DNA of 64,000 nucleotides from a virus. The position numbers were made by a program, and so were the translations under genes. The notes beneath the pieces were generated by a model. It worked only from the letters and a program-made list of their open reading frames with translations. It did not search any database and was not told the origin of the DNA. This document shows, piece by piece, positions 34,701 to 42,752 of the stretch. How positions within the stretch are numbered: the first letter of the stretch is position 1; the number at the start of each line of letters is the position of its first letter. Location: IMG/VR virus record IMGVR_UViG_3300042566_001780, positions 193,190-257,189 of that record; one strand, 5' to 3'.

Positions 34701-36364
34701 CGTAATACTATTGTATTAGCCGTATTTGTAGATGTAGCATTTGACCCAAGCGTAATTGTATTTGCCGTATCATTATAGGTAGCAGTAATTCCGCCCCCAT
34801 TCACAAAAACCGCCCCAACAACATCTTGAACAGATTCAGTAAAATTACTTACTTGGGATGACGTGATGGAAATTGGTGAAGTAGATATTGCAGTCACTAA
34901 ACCTTTGGCATTCACGGTAACAGTCAGGCTGTTTGCCACTCCGCCAAAAGATCCAGTATTTGAGTTGACTGTAGCTAAAGTAATTGGCGAACTCACATTG
35001 GCTGATCCGTCAACTGAAAGTGAAGCTGTTGCATCTCCAGTTAAACTTAGTGTTCTTGCTGTAGACCATTTATCTGCAGTTGCAACATTTCCGGTAGTAG
35101 TAGCAATATTGACACCGTTGATAGTTGGGGTGAATTTGAAATCAACAATATTGGTAGTTCTTGGAATCGATAATACTAAAGTTTCTGTAGTGCCATTATC
35201 TGCCACAGAAATTAAATTGAAATTAGAACCAGCATTTGCGCCAGATTCGGCAATGTTATTGACACGCAACACCCATCGTGACAATGTATTTGTGTCAAAA
35301 GTAATTTGTCTATTTGTTGAAGTAGCTCCGCGAATTCTAAGTTGATTATTAGCCCCGCTTAATGTAGTTACATCACTTGCAGATAATGTCGTAAAAGCAC
35401 CAGATGAAGCAGTAGTTGCACCAATTGGCGAATTGTTTATGGTCAATCCAGTAGCAGATCCCCCGGTAATTGTTACAGCATTAGCATCTTGAAATGCCAT
35501 TGAACCCAAATTGACTGTCGTAATAGATGTAGTTCTTCCCTTTGCATCTATAGTGATATTAGGAAAAGATGTTGAGGTGCCATATGTTCCAGCAGTGGCT
35601 ACAGTAGACAGTGTCAATATTCCTGCAGCATTTGCAGAACCATCAAAACTAGTTGACCAGGTGGCGTCTCCTGATACGGAAATCGTTCTAGCTGTAGCTA
35701 ATTTTGTAGCAGTTGCGGCATTACCAGTAACACTGATCCCATAAGTACCAGTTAATCTTGCAGATGGTACTGTTCCTGATGAGAGATTATCTGCATTCAA
35801 CGCAGTTACTGGAATAGTGATGTTGGCAGAACCATTGAAACTTGTAGCCGTGCCAGTAGCAGCTCCAGATAGCGCTATTGTTCTTGCAGTTGCCAGTGTT
35901 GCAGCAGTAGTAGCTGCAATGGATGCGCTATTTGAAACTGCAGTAATTCTACCTTTTGCATCTACAGTAAGAATAGGGATGGCAGATGTAGATCCAAAAG
36001 AACCAACATTAGAATTGACCGTAGCTAATGTGGTAGTAATTGCTGTGGATCCAGAACCAGAAATATCACCGCTAAGTGTAATGTTTTGATTGGCAGTTAA
36101 GTAGACATTAGTGTCTAATACCCAAGTATTAGCACCAGATTTCTTTAAGAATCCAGAAGTACCAGCTAATGCAGCTATAGCATTAAGGTCGGCATCGTAT
36201 TCCTGAAGCTGCACCCATCCGCCGTTATAAATAAATAAAGCAGTGAGATCAGTTCTGTAGAATAATTCTCCAAAGCTTGGGATGCTTGGAAAATCTACTC
36301 CACCCGCCACAACGGCGTTAATAATGCTAGAGCCTTCAATGAGCTTTAAACCATCTGAAAACAT
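31733..36364 (-). CDS. Very large tail fibre with YadA-like head (1543 aa)
   Basis: The longest protein in the window. The N-terminus (FGELFYRTDLTALFIYNGGWVQLQ) is a tail-fibre adaptor motif. Many repeats of the form TArtiSxxGDATxSxxFDGSAN, followed by TVNAKGLVT or TIDAKGR, build the stem; each repeat is about 80 residues. A KQYVDQSIDNAITGLDTKQSVRVATT...VLVKNQTTASENGIY module lies near residue 720. The C-terminal region contains left-handed beta-roll repeats like trimeric autotransporter heads (GGENNTSSGTHAISAGFNNTASGNYSTALGNSS), then a terminal beta-domain. AAGGAA precedes the ATG, and CTAAATAG lies 28 bases upstream. Confidence 0.82.
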   Translation of the reverse strand: MFSDGLKLIEGSSIINAVVAGGVDFPSIPSFGELFYRTDLTALFIYNGGWVQLQEYDADLNAIAALAGTSGFLKKSGANTWVLDTNVYLTANQNITLSGDISGSGSTAITTTLATVNSNVGSFGSTSAIPILTVDAKGRITAVSNSASIAATTAATLATARTIALSGAATGTATSFNGSANITIPVTALNADNLSSGTVPSARLTGTYGISVTGNAATATKLATARTISVSGDATWSTSFDGSANAAGILTLSTVATAGTYGTSTSFPNITIDAKGRTTSITTVNLGSMAFQDANAVTITGGSATGLTINNSPIGATTASSGAFTTLSASDVTTLSGANNQLRIRGATSTNRQITFDTNTLSRWVLRVNNIAESGANAGSNFNLISVADNGTTETLVLSIPRTTNIVDFKFTPTINGVNIATTTGNVATADKWSTARTLSLTGDATASLSVDGSANVSSPITLATVNSNTGSFGGVANSLTVTVNAKGLVTAISTSPISITSSQVSNFTESVQDVVGAVFVNGGGITATYNDTANTITLGSNATSTNTANTIVLRDATGSFSATDISLSGNMSLSDNDSTIDIGSLSVIGTPTINFHSSGNSVSNDSKIYATGGTSTAGNGTLVLQGNTISILGSESITSGASSSNTPYLKLQPSDYAGSITKLQVKTPSINSWEFSVTDSTNTVAGNLAFVSSTASVTGSWQFNSPVTVAEPLTASHATTKQYVDQSIDNAITGLDTKQSVRVATTANITLSGIQTVDGILLVAGDRVLVKNQTTASENGIYIVASGLWTRSLDANASAEVTAGLYTFVTGGTQNANSGWVLTTSDPIAIGTTALNFTQFNGLGQVIAGSGLTKTGNQIDAVGTSGRIVVNADAIDLATAGTAGSYRSVTTDAYGRVTSGTNPTTIAGYGLTDATQRAQTNFLTGTSVGSIRADDVRNLSNPSTGIGFTKGARVRFSALEDNNNAPYADVIDLSTWTDSSGGSMNSLYFSKASQLIYHKYAAPAATSWTTKTIAYLDSTVSKAAQLETSRSITATGDASWTVDFNGTANVSAALTLATVNSSPESNAFKRITVNGKGLVTGLSTVLSSDITTALGFTPVNKAGDTMSGSLEISTASGNSNLIIHKANVEGNKSQIILATNNLSVWDISSAAITDHFVINRYDNAGLLIGPVLSADRATGVVSIPLISGALTGNASTATKLETVRSISATGDASWSVTFDGSANATSSLTLTSVNSNIGTYGSSTQIPTFTVDAKGRITAATMVDIDVGGSDLYYFEETISETGINASVPIAALTSTYTAFADVDVVIGPKGAGSFATDIADATSAGGNKRGANAVDLQVARSSATMVASGSKSIILGGENNTSSGTHAISAGFNNTASGNYSTALGNSSTTKNKTGAFAYASGSFSSQGDAQSMLCIARAITTTNVQTELTFDGSAITSQNTVTIDSDSTVFFDIDLVARRTDIDNESAAWKISGCADRNALASSTAFVGSPNVQIIARDTSAWQAVVAIDTTAGSLRILVTGENGKNIRWVAKINLVEVKG

Positions 36365-36391
36365 ATTGCTAATTCCTTCATCAATCAGTAC

Positions 36392-36399
36392 CTATTTAG
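36392..36399 (-). promoter_or_regulatory. Predicted late promoter (CTAAATAG)
   Basis: Exact minus-strand CTAAATAG, 28 bases before the 1543-aa fibre start, in the divergent gap with the nucleotidyltransferase gene. Confidence 0.5.
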
Positions 36400-36412
36400 A
36401 AGAAACGTCGTC

Positions 36413-37297
36413 ATGAAACTTACACTTAAACAATTTCTAACTGAAGGCGGTAAAGCTACTGCTCATTTAGGTACGTCTCGAGCTTCGCAATCTGATATTC
36501 AGGAAGCTCTTAAAGTATTGGCTCCAATAATGGATACAACACCAGATAAGTTGAAAGAGCACATTCTTGGCTCTGGTCGATTGACTTTGGTGGGAAAGCA
36601 AAAAGATTCTGGGGATCTTGATATTGCAGTCATATCTAAAGACCCGGAATCTTTAGTGAGTGACATCTCAAAAGTGGTGAAGTCTGAACCACGAAAGATA
36701 GGTTCATCTACTTATTCTTTTGCCGTACCTGTACTTGGTTCAAAAAAGATTCAAGTAGACATTATGTTTGTACCAAGTCTTGATTGGGCAGCATTTTCTC
36801 ACTATGCCTCAGAAGATTCAAAGCATAAAAGTGGGGTTCGAAATGAACTATTGCATGCTACATTGAAGCATTCTGCAGAACCCGGAAAAGACTTGATATT
36901 ACGAGATAAAGATGGCAACTTGATCGTTCGAGTTAGCCGATCTTACGATTTGATCAATGGTGTCAAACGTGTTTTTAAAATTGCCAAGAAACGTAAAGAC
37001 GGTAAAGGTCGCGTCAAAGGACTTGACCACGTAAGCCCTGAAGAAGTTGAGAGCACGCTGAAAGAACTTGGAATAGTTGATCAATTCAGCAAAGAAGCTG
37101 ACATAATTCTTGATCCAAAGAGATTTGCAGAAATGTTATTTGGACGCAATACTCAAATAGCAGATCTTGGAAGCACAGAGAGTTTGATAAAACTAATATC
37201 TGCCAGAAAAGATAAAAATGAAATCTTTAAGGATGCAGTATCTGGAATAAAAGATCGGGGATTTGTTGTCCCCGATGAGTTAAAACAATTTAGTTAA
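36413..37297 (+). CDS. Pol-beta-type nucleotidyltransferase with capsid-targeting-like N-terminus
   Basis: A 294-aa protein. Residues about 45-125 carry a nucleotidyltransferase-fold signature: GSGRLTLVGKQKDSGDLDIAV (the two metal Asp in DLD, about 70-72) and a third Asp in KIQVDIMF (about 112-119). Such folds add nucleotides to proteins, RNA or antibiotics; the target is unknown. A Lys/Arg-rich helical domain follows. The N-terminus MKLTLKQFLTEGG resembles T4 internal-protein targeting peptides (MKTYQEFIxE) and contains L-T-E, a gp21-type cleavage tripeptide. It lies alone on the plus strand among fibres. The stop overlaps the convergent 105-aa gene by 4 bp. Confidence 0.62.
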   Translation: MKLTLKQFLTEGGKATAHLGTSRASQSDIQEALKVLAPIMDTTPDKLKEHILGSGRLTLVGKQKDSGDLDIAVISKDPESLVSDISKVVKSEPRKIGSSTYSFAVPVLGSKKIQVDIMFVPSLDWAAFSHYASEDSKHKSGVRNELLHATLKHSAEPGKDLILRDKDGNLIVRVSRSYDLINGVKRVFKIAKKRKDGKGRVKGLDHVSPEEVESTLKELGIVDQFSKEADIILDPKRFAEMLFGRNTQIADLGSTESLIKLISARKDKNEIFKDAVSGIKDRGFVVPDELKQFS

Positions 37298-37611
37298 GCT
37301 GGATCAGGATATCGTTCTTTAATTTCCTGAATTTTATCTAACCACTCTTGCATTGTGGCTTCACCTCTTTGTGCCTTAAAAAATAAGGGATCGGCTTCTT
37401 TTTTATAAGCATGAAATCTTAATGCGTCTATTTGTTCTGACGTTTTAACAGGCGCATAATATACCCAAGAGCTATTTTCCCACTCATATCCTTCACCCGG
37501 TTTTAGCGGGACTTCAATATATCCACTTGGATATGATGCTAATATTTCAGCAGAAGGTTGATTTGTCGTCTGCCAATAGCCTATACTAGGATGATAAAAA
37601 CCTTTTTCCAT
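37294..37611 (-). CDS. Fibre-associated small protein
   Basis: A 105-aa protein: FYHPSIGYWQTTNQPSAEILASYPSGYIEVPLKPGEGYEWENSSWV is typical of proteins encoded just after a tail fibre (assembly or chaperone type), with a helical C-terminus (EWLDKIQEIKERYP). AGAGG precedes the ATG. It directly follows the 638-aa fibre, 19 bases downstream. Confidence 0.6.
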   Translation of the reverse strand: MEKGFYHPSIGYWQTTNQPSAEILASYPSGYIEVPLKPGEGYEWENSSWVYYAPVKTSEQIDALRFHAYKKEADPLFFKAQRGEATMQEWLDKIQEIKERYPDPA

Positions 37612-37629
37612 TAATTGCCTCTTTTAAAA

Positions 37630-39546
37630 TTACCGTAATTCGTGCCAAGCTCTAATTGGGCCATCTGGCAAATTATACCAGTGGTTAGGTGGAACCACGG
37701 TAGTAATATGTTCCCATTCTCCAGAATCACCGTCTGCCTGGTACATGTTAACATAGGTGGTTGTTGAAACCCCGACATAAATATTACCCGATCCACCAAC
37801 ATCAATCCAAATATTTAAAGCAATAGTTCTTCCCGTAGTATTCTGATACCACGTTCCTGCAGATCTAGTCACAGCTTGCCAAGTTTGTCCAACCCCCAAT
37901 GCATTAGCCGCTGTTCCTGCAGTTAGCGCGTTACCTGCATTAGTGGCATATGTGGCATTTGCACTGTTGCCAGTAATATCTATATCCCAGGTGCCACTTG
38001 CTCCGGTGCCGGTAAGACTAGGAGCACCAATAGTGTTGTAGCTGACTGTTCTTGCAGTATTTCCATTAAAGGTAGTACCACTTGCTACACCAGCTCCGCT
38101 ATTATTAAATGTTAACGCTGCACTAGTTTGCGCGGTTATTGTTATGTTAGCACTTCCATTAAAACTTACACCATTAATGGTTCTAGCGTTAGCTAACACG
38201 TTTGCAGTATTAGCGGCGATTGATGTCTGCGTAGATACTGCAGTAATTCTGCCTTTACCGTCAACTGTAATCACCGGGATTGCAGACGCAGATCCAAAAG
38301 TCCCATTATTTGCATTGACTGTTGTCAATGTCAACGTGCCGCTAACGTTTGCTGCCCCGTTAAAGCTGACTGACCAAGCTGCATCACCGGTGGCAGCTAT
38401 GGTTCTTGCGGTTGTTAGCTGATTTGCAGTATCGGCAATAGCAGCCGTTGAAATAGGAACTTGTACAACACCAGTTACCCGACCTTTATTGTCGACAGTG
38501 AGTTGCGGTATCAGCGTAGACGATCCGAAAGTACCAGCATTAGCATTTACGGTGTTCAATACCAAGTCAGAGCTGACATTTTCAGATCCATTAAAATTAA
38601 CAGACCAAGCAGCATCACCAGTAGCAGCTATGTTTCTAGCTGTTGCGAGTGAATTTGCTGTAGCTGCAGTGACGGAAGTAGTAGAAACACCGGTAACTCT
38701 ACCTTTACTATCGAGCGTAATGACTGGTATTAAGGATGAAGAACCATATGTACCAGCAGTTGCTACTTCAGCTAGTGTGAGAGCTGAAGAGGCATTTGCT
38801 GAGCCGTCGAATGTAGTAGACCAAGTACCGTCGCCTGTTATTGAAATCGTTCTTGCTGTAGCAAGTTTAGTGGCATTCGTGGCATTTGTTGCTGTTGATG
38901 CAGATGTTGCTGAACCTACTGCCAGAGTTGATTGAGATGCCCAGGTTGGGGCTCCAGTGCCACCAGATAACAGAACCTGTCCTGATGCTCCGACACCGCT
39001 AATTGCATATGTAGATGCTGCGCTATATACAATTGCTCCTGCAGCAACCGAAGTAGAACCGGTACCGCCCTTTGCAACTGACAGGGTACCACCAATATTA
39101 GAAAGATTTAAGTTCGCCTCAACTACATCTAGAATCGGGTTACCAGAAACACCAGATGGATTCGTAATACTAAGACGAGAAGAACCAGATACCAGGGTTC
39201 TAGATGCTGAAGTACCGACACCGGTTTTGACATAAAAACCAGTTACTGCTTGATTGATTAATGCTGATAATTCTGCATTGACCTGTTGGTAGGCTGAAGC
39301 TGGTAATCCACCTAGAGTGTCGGCGCCAATTTGGGAGCTGATTGATCTAACCCATCCCAAAGCAGGTTGATCACCAAATCCAGCATTAGCGTCTGGCAGC
39401 AAACCAAAGAAATACAGACCTGCCGATCCTTCTACCGAGTCTACAGTTTTATAGAACAGTGATCCATCGAAAGTTAAAGCGGGTTCTGGCAGTACAGATC
39501 CGTATGGTATAATCGCGCCGCCGTTAAAGGTTTTATTTGTCGTCAT
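37630..39546 (-). CDS. Tail fibre (638 aa)
   Basis: The N-terminus (PEPALTFDGSLFYKT...GLYFFGLLPD) matches phage fibre attachment modules. The stem contains at least three repeats of TARtIaATGDAaWSVsFNGSAN followed by TVDxKGRvTGV, as in the 1543-aa fibre. The C-terminus GVGQTWQAVTRSAGTWYQNTTGRTIALNIWIDVGG...HWYNLPDGPIRAWHELR is a characteristic distal fibre tip seen in many myo- and siphophages. CTAAATAG lies 45 bases upstream. It is the first gene of the minus-strand fibre cluster. Confidence 0.85.
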   Translation of the reverse strand: MTTNKTFNGGAIIPYGSVLPEPALTFDGSLFYKTVDSVEGSAGLYFFGLLPDANAGFGDQPALGWVRSISSQIGADTLGGLPASAYQQVNAELSALINQAVTGFYVKTGVGTSASRTLVSGSSRLSITNPSGVSGNPILDVVEANLNLSNIGGTLSVAKGGTGSTSVAAGAIVYSAASTYAISGVGASGQVLLSGGTGAPTWASQSTLAVGSATSASTATNATNATKLATARTISITGDGTWSTTFDGSANASSALTLAEVATAGTYGSSSLIPVITLDSKGRVTGVSTTSVTAATANSLATARNIAATGDAAWSVNFNGSENVSSDLVLNTVNANAGTFGSSTLIPQLTVDNKGRVTGVVQVPISTAAIADTANQLTTARTIAATGDAAWSVSFNGAANVSGTLTLTTVNANNGTFGSASAIPVITVDGKGRITAVSTQTSIAANTANVLANARTINGVSFNGSANITITAQTSAALTFNNSGAGVASGTTFNGNTARTVSYNTIGAPSLTGTGASGTWDIDITGNSANATYATNAGNALTAGTAANALGVGQTWQAVTRSAGTWYQNTTGRTIALNIWIDVGGSGNIYVGVSTTTYVNMYQADGDSGEWEHITTVVPPNHWYNLPDGPIRAWHELR

Positions 39547-39590
39547 AGGTCAATCTGCCCTGGTAAGCATTCTAATCGAGGTGTTTCATT

Positions 39591-39598
39591 CTATTTAG
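39591..39598 (-). promoter_or_regulatory. Predicted late promoter (CTAAATAG)
   Basis: Exact minus-strand CTAAATAG, 45 bases before the 638-aa fibre start. Confidence 0.5.
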
Positions 39599-39675
39599 CA
39601 ATTTTTGAAAGAAAAACCCTAAAGCTAGACATTGTGGTCTGCTCCTAAAATGAAGAACTTCTAGGTATCTGTGCA

Positions 39676-39684
39676 TGTTAAAAT
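39676..39684 (+). promoter_or_regulatory. Possible extended -10 promoter before thyA-family gene
   Basis: TGT-TAAAAT, 28 bases before the ATG at 39712, in the divergent gap. No convincing -35 element is visible. Confidence 0.3.
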
Positions 39685-39711
39685 TGCTTTTTGCACTTAC
39701 AAGGAGAACCT

Positions 39712-40692
39712 ATGACAGTGAATGCACAAGCTATCAACCCAACCTTCGAGCTCAACGCAGATTACCAAAAAGCCATATCTGATCTCATGAATCATGGCTA
39801 CGAATCTGCTCCCCGCGGCCAAAAGACCAAAGAAATCATCAACTATTCATTCTCGCTGGTCAACCCACGCAATCGAATTGTTCATTTTCCAGATCGTAAA
39901 ACTAGTCTAAAGTACCTACTTGGTGAGTTTATCTGGTACATTTCCGGCAGTGCAGACCCAAAGGGTATTCTTCCCTATGCAAAATTCTGGGACTCTATTC
40001 GCAATCCCGATGGTACAGTAAATTCCAACTATGGTACTCGATTGTTTGGTCATCATCAAGACAGTCTGGTGACACGCGATGGACAAAAGATGTCTCAATG
40101 GCAAGCTGTCATTAATATCCTCACTAAGGATAACGATAGCCGTCAAGCTATCGTGAATATTCATATGCCCAGCGATCGCTGGGATGGGAATAAAGATGTT
40201 CCATGCACCATCTCGCTGCAATTCCTAATTCGTGATTGGCGTCTGCATATGATCGTCACTATGCGAAGTAATGATGTCATTATGGGTACTTCAAATGACA
40301 TCTTCCAGTTTACTATGCTGCAGGAAGCTTTGGCATTGGAGCTTCGTAAAACTATGCCTGCTTTGGAACTCGGTTATTACTACCATAACGCTGGGTCTCT
40401 CCATATCTACGAGCGTCACTTTGAAATGGCCAAAGGAATCATGGAAGATAATCGAAAGCTTGAGCTTTCAATGCGGCCAATGGATTCATTCTCGGATAAT
40501 GTGCTGACCGGATTGGTTGGTGTTGAAGCAGCTTGGCAACATGCTGGAGCACCCAAAGATTTTGACTTTGCTAAAGTTGGAGCATGGCAATTGCTAACTC
40601 CATACTGGCAAGATCTCGTTTTGATGTGTTTTGCTGATGATCATTCTGCAATGCATCGAGTTTTTGCTATTCCGGAAGACGAGGAACATTGA
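39712..40692 (+). CDS. Thymidylate synthase / deoxypyrimidine hydroxymethylase family enzyme
   Basis: A 326-aa enzyme of the thymidylate synthase fold, using methylene-tetrahydrofolate to methylate or hydroxymethylate a dNMP. Catalytic Cys165 is in DVPCTISLQF, the phosphate-binding Arg-Ser pair is R185-S186, and the SLHIYERH motif is intact. The position equal to E. coli ThyA Asn177 (GLPFNIA) is Asp196 here (GTSNDIF). Asn-to-Asp at this site is known to favour dCMP and is present in T4 dCMP hydroxymethylase, so the substrate may not be dUMP. AAGGAG lies 7 bases before the ATG. Related downstream genes: helicase, dNMP kinase-like, Gmk-like and deoxyribosyltransferase-like. Confidence 0.88.
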   Translation: MTVNAQAINPTFELNADYQKAISDLMNHGYESAPRGQKTKEIINYSFSLVNPRNRIVHFPDRKTSLKYLLGEFIWYISGSADPKGILPYAKFWDSIRNPDGTVNSNYGTRLFGHHQDSLVTRDGQKMSQWQAVINILTKDNDSRQAIVNIHMPSDRWDGNKDVPCTISLQFLIRDWRLHMIVTMRSNDVIMGTSNDIFQFTMLQEALALELRKTMPALELGYYYHNAGSLHIYERHFEMAKGIMEDNRKLELSMRPMDSFSDNVLTGLVGVEAAWQHAGAPKDFDFAKVGAWQLLTPYWQDLVLMCFADDHSAMHRVFAIPEDEEH

Positions 40693-40693
40693 A

Positions 40694-40960
40694 ATGTCAG
40701 GTGGATCCTTTGACTATGCTTATTACAAAATTTCAGATTTTGGTGATAGTCTTGAAGCTAAACTTCTTGCTTATGATCCAGATGATTGGAACACAGAATT
40801 TGTCAAGTCACTGGATCCATCTACTGTAGCACTTTTGAAACAGATTGCTAAAGAAGCCCAAACGCTTGGACCAAAGGCAAGAGCAGTCGAATGGCTATTT
40901 TCCGGTGACTATGGAGAGCAAACTTTTCTTGATGTCATTAGCAAAATTGAACAAAAATGA
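40694..40960 (+). CDS. Small conserved phage protein (MSGGSFDYAY family)
   Basis: An 88-aa protein starting MSGGSFDYAYYKISDFGDSLEAKL with a C-terminal AVEWLFSGDYGEQTFLDVI. I recognise this pattern from small phage proteins of unknown function, mostly helical. It starts 2 bases after the synthase stop, and its own stop is ATGA-coupled to the helicase, so it belongs to the same operon. Confidence 0.72.
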   Translation: MSGGSFDYAYYKISDFGDSLEAKLLAYDPDDWNTEFVKSLDPSTVALLKQIAKEAQTLGPKARAVEWLFSGDYGEQTFLDVISKIEQK

Positions 40961-42696
40961 ATTACGAAAAACAAATTCTTGAAGCTTATGATTTTCTAGG
41001 CTTCAAACCTCGGGGAAATCAGGTTGACAACATCAGTGAAATTGTAACAGCATTTCGAGATGATGGGTTTAGCTCTGTTACGTTATCCGCCCCAACTGGT
41101 ACTGGTAAATCCATTATTGGTGCAGTAACAGCTGAAGTTTTGCATAAGCTCGAAAGTCCTGACCTCCATGTTGGTGCTAGCTTTCTGTTGTCACCAACCA
41201 ATATTCTTAGCGAGCAATATTTCAAGACCTTCCAAGAAGGCCGTGACCCTCTTGATACTCGATTTCGAATGATTAAAGGCGCAGCTAATTTCCCGTGCGC
41301 TGCACTTTCTACAGATACTGAGCCACAAACTGCAGAGATGTGCGCGCTTCGATTGTTCCAAAAGTCTGGTGAACAATCAATGATTGACACCTTTTGCAAT
41401 GGATGTGAATATGCATTGCAGAAACGACTGCGCGATCGTTCTCGCCACTTGATCACAAATTATGCATACTATTTCATTGATAGAATGTATACACAGATGA
41501 TGGCTAAAAGAACTGTTTGCGTATATGATGAAGCACATTTGATCAATGATCTTTTTACTGAGCACAATGCCATTTATGTCAGTGACTCTCGGTTAAAGAA
41601 GATGTCGGAAGAAATTCTTGCAAATCTTTCTATTAGCGATGTTGGTGTATTCAAAAAGATCAAAGATGTCACTAACCTCGTCAAAGAAGGTAAGGTGGCA
41701 AAATCCAATTACAAAGATGTGCTGCTAACTCTTGCAGAAGTTTATGGCATCGTAACTGAACTTGCTCAGAATGCTGCAGATGCAGCAGGAAATGATCATA
41801 AGCGCTATATTGCCATGTCAAAGTTGTCCAAGAAATACTTTGGACTCGGTTGTAAAATTGGCGATTTGTTTGAATACAACTACGATCATGCATTTGATTT
41901 CAAACCGGCCAATCCAAAATATAATCAATCTGAAAATGAGCTGAGTGTAAAGCCTATCTTTGTAGCTGACATGTTTGGGGTGCTGAATAATGCAAAGTAC
42001 AATTTGTTGATGTCTGGCACACTTGGCGAAGTTTATGCTAATCGTACTCTGACTCTAGAAAATAACAAACACATTCGCTTGGCACCAACTTTTCCAACTG
42101 AGAATAAGAAGGTCGTATTCTACAAACCACAGGCATTAAGCAAAGATTCTCTGCAGTTGAATCAGGTAGCAACTAAACTAAAAGCTGCGTGCCAAGAGAT
42201 TGTCAAATATCATACTGACAAAAAAGAGCGAGGTATTATTTTGACTCCGTCATTTGCGTTGTCTGAAATGATTGCCGATATGATTTCAAAAGCAAATCTT
42301 CCAGTTAGAATTTTTGAACATCATAAAGGCGATAAACTTAGCCTTGCGCTGAACAGATTTAAAGATTATTCTGGTGGTCCAGCTGTTATGATCACTGCTT
42401 CTGGCTTTGAAGGCATGGACCTGCCTGGTGATTTGAGCCGCTATCAGATTTTAGTGAAAGCTCCGTATGCATCATTAGGAGAAGCACGTGTTAAATTGAT
42501 CTTGGAAAAATACCCAGATCTTTATAAGCTGCTTTGTCTAATGAAGATGGTGCAAGGTGCAGGTCGTAGTGTGCGTTCGCCGACTGACTATGCTACTACG
42601 TACATCCTTGATTCAAATGCCCAGCGCATTTGGACTGATAAGATCAACGAGTGGCGTGATGAATTCTCTATCAGCTTCACCTCCATCCTAGAATGA
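40957..42696 (+). CDS. XPD/DinG-like superfamily 2 helicase with Fe-S-type cysteines
   Basis: A 579-aa ATP-dependent helicase. Walker A is APTGTGKS (45-52), the Walker B box is VYDEAH (about 189-194), and motif VI is near the C-terminus (VQGAGRSVRS). GFEGMDLPGD and RYQILVKAPYASLGEARVK are typical of the Rad3/XPD/DinG group. Four cysteines (114, 129, 147, 150) between Walker A and DEAH sit where XPD and DinG bind a 4Fe-4S cluster. It probably unwinds DNA 5'-3' in replication or repair. ATGA-coupled to the small gene before it. Confidence 0.85.
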   Translation: MNYEKQILEAYDFLGFKPRGNQVDNISEIVTAFRDDGFSSVTLSAPTGTGKSIIGAVTAEVLHKLESPDLHVGASFLLSPTNILSEQYFKTFQEGRDPLDTRFRMIKGAANFPCAALSTDTEPQTAEMCALRLFQKSGEQSMIDTFCNGCEYALQKRLRDRSRHLITNYAYYFIDRMYTQMMAKRTVCVYDEAHLINDLFTEHNAIYVSDSRLKKMSEEILANLSISDVGVFKKIKDVTNLVKEGKVAKSNYKDVLLTLAEVYGIVTELAQNAADAAGNDHKRYIAMSKLSKKYFGLGCKIGDLFEYNYDHAFDFKPANPKYNQSENELSVKPIFVADMFGVLNNAKYNLLMSGTLGEVYANRTLTLENNKHIRLAPTFPTENKKVVFYKPQALSKDSLQLNQVATKLKAACQEIVKYHTDKKERGIILTPSFALSEMIADMISKANLPVRIFEHHKGDKLSLALNRFKDYSGGPAVMITASGFEGMDLPGDLSRYQILVKAPYASLGEARVKLILEKYPDLYKLLCLMKMVQGAGRSVRSPTDYATTYILDSNAQRIWTDKINEWRDEFSISFTSILE

Positions 42697-42718
42697 TCTC
42701 GGTTCATTCTTCAAAGCA

Positions 42719-42727
42719 GTGTACAAT
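42719..42727 (+). promoter_or_regulatory. Extended -10 promoter before the AAA+ gene
   Basis: AGTG-TACAAT, with AAAGC just upstream as at 53541. The -35 is weak. A short inverted repeat (AATTTCA/TGAAATT) follows at 42725-42741. The ATG at 42753 lies 26 bases downstream. Confidence 0.5.
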
Positions 42728-42752
42728 TTCATTTTGAAATTAATGGAAACCT

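Noticed and set aside
27062-36089. Long open frames on the plus strand opposite the fibre genes
   Set aside because: They are antisense to repetitive Ser/Thr/Ala/Val-rich fibres, lack ribosome-binding sites and read as low-complexity; the minus-strand genes fully explain the region.
39600-39700. Possible tRNA or riboswitch in the divergent gap before the thyA-family gene
   Set aside because: No cloverleaf or conserved aptamer could be folded by eye; only a weak promoter-like element is visible.
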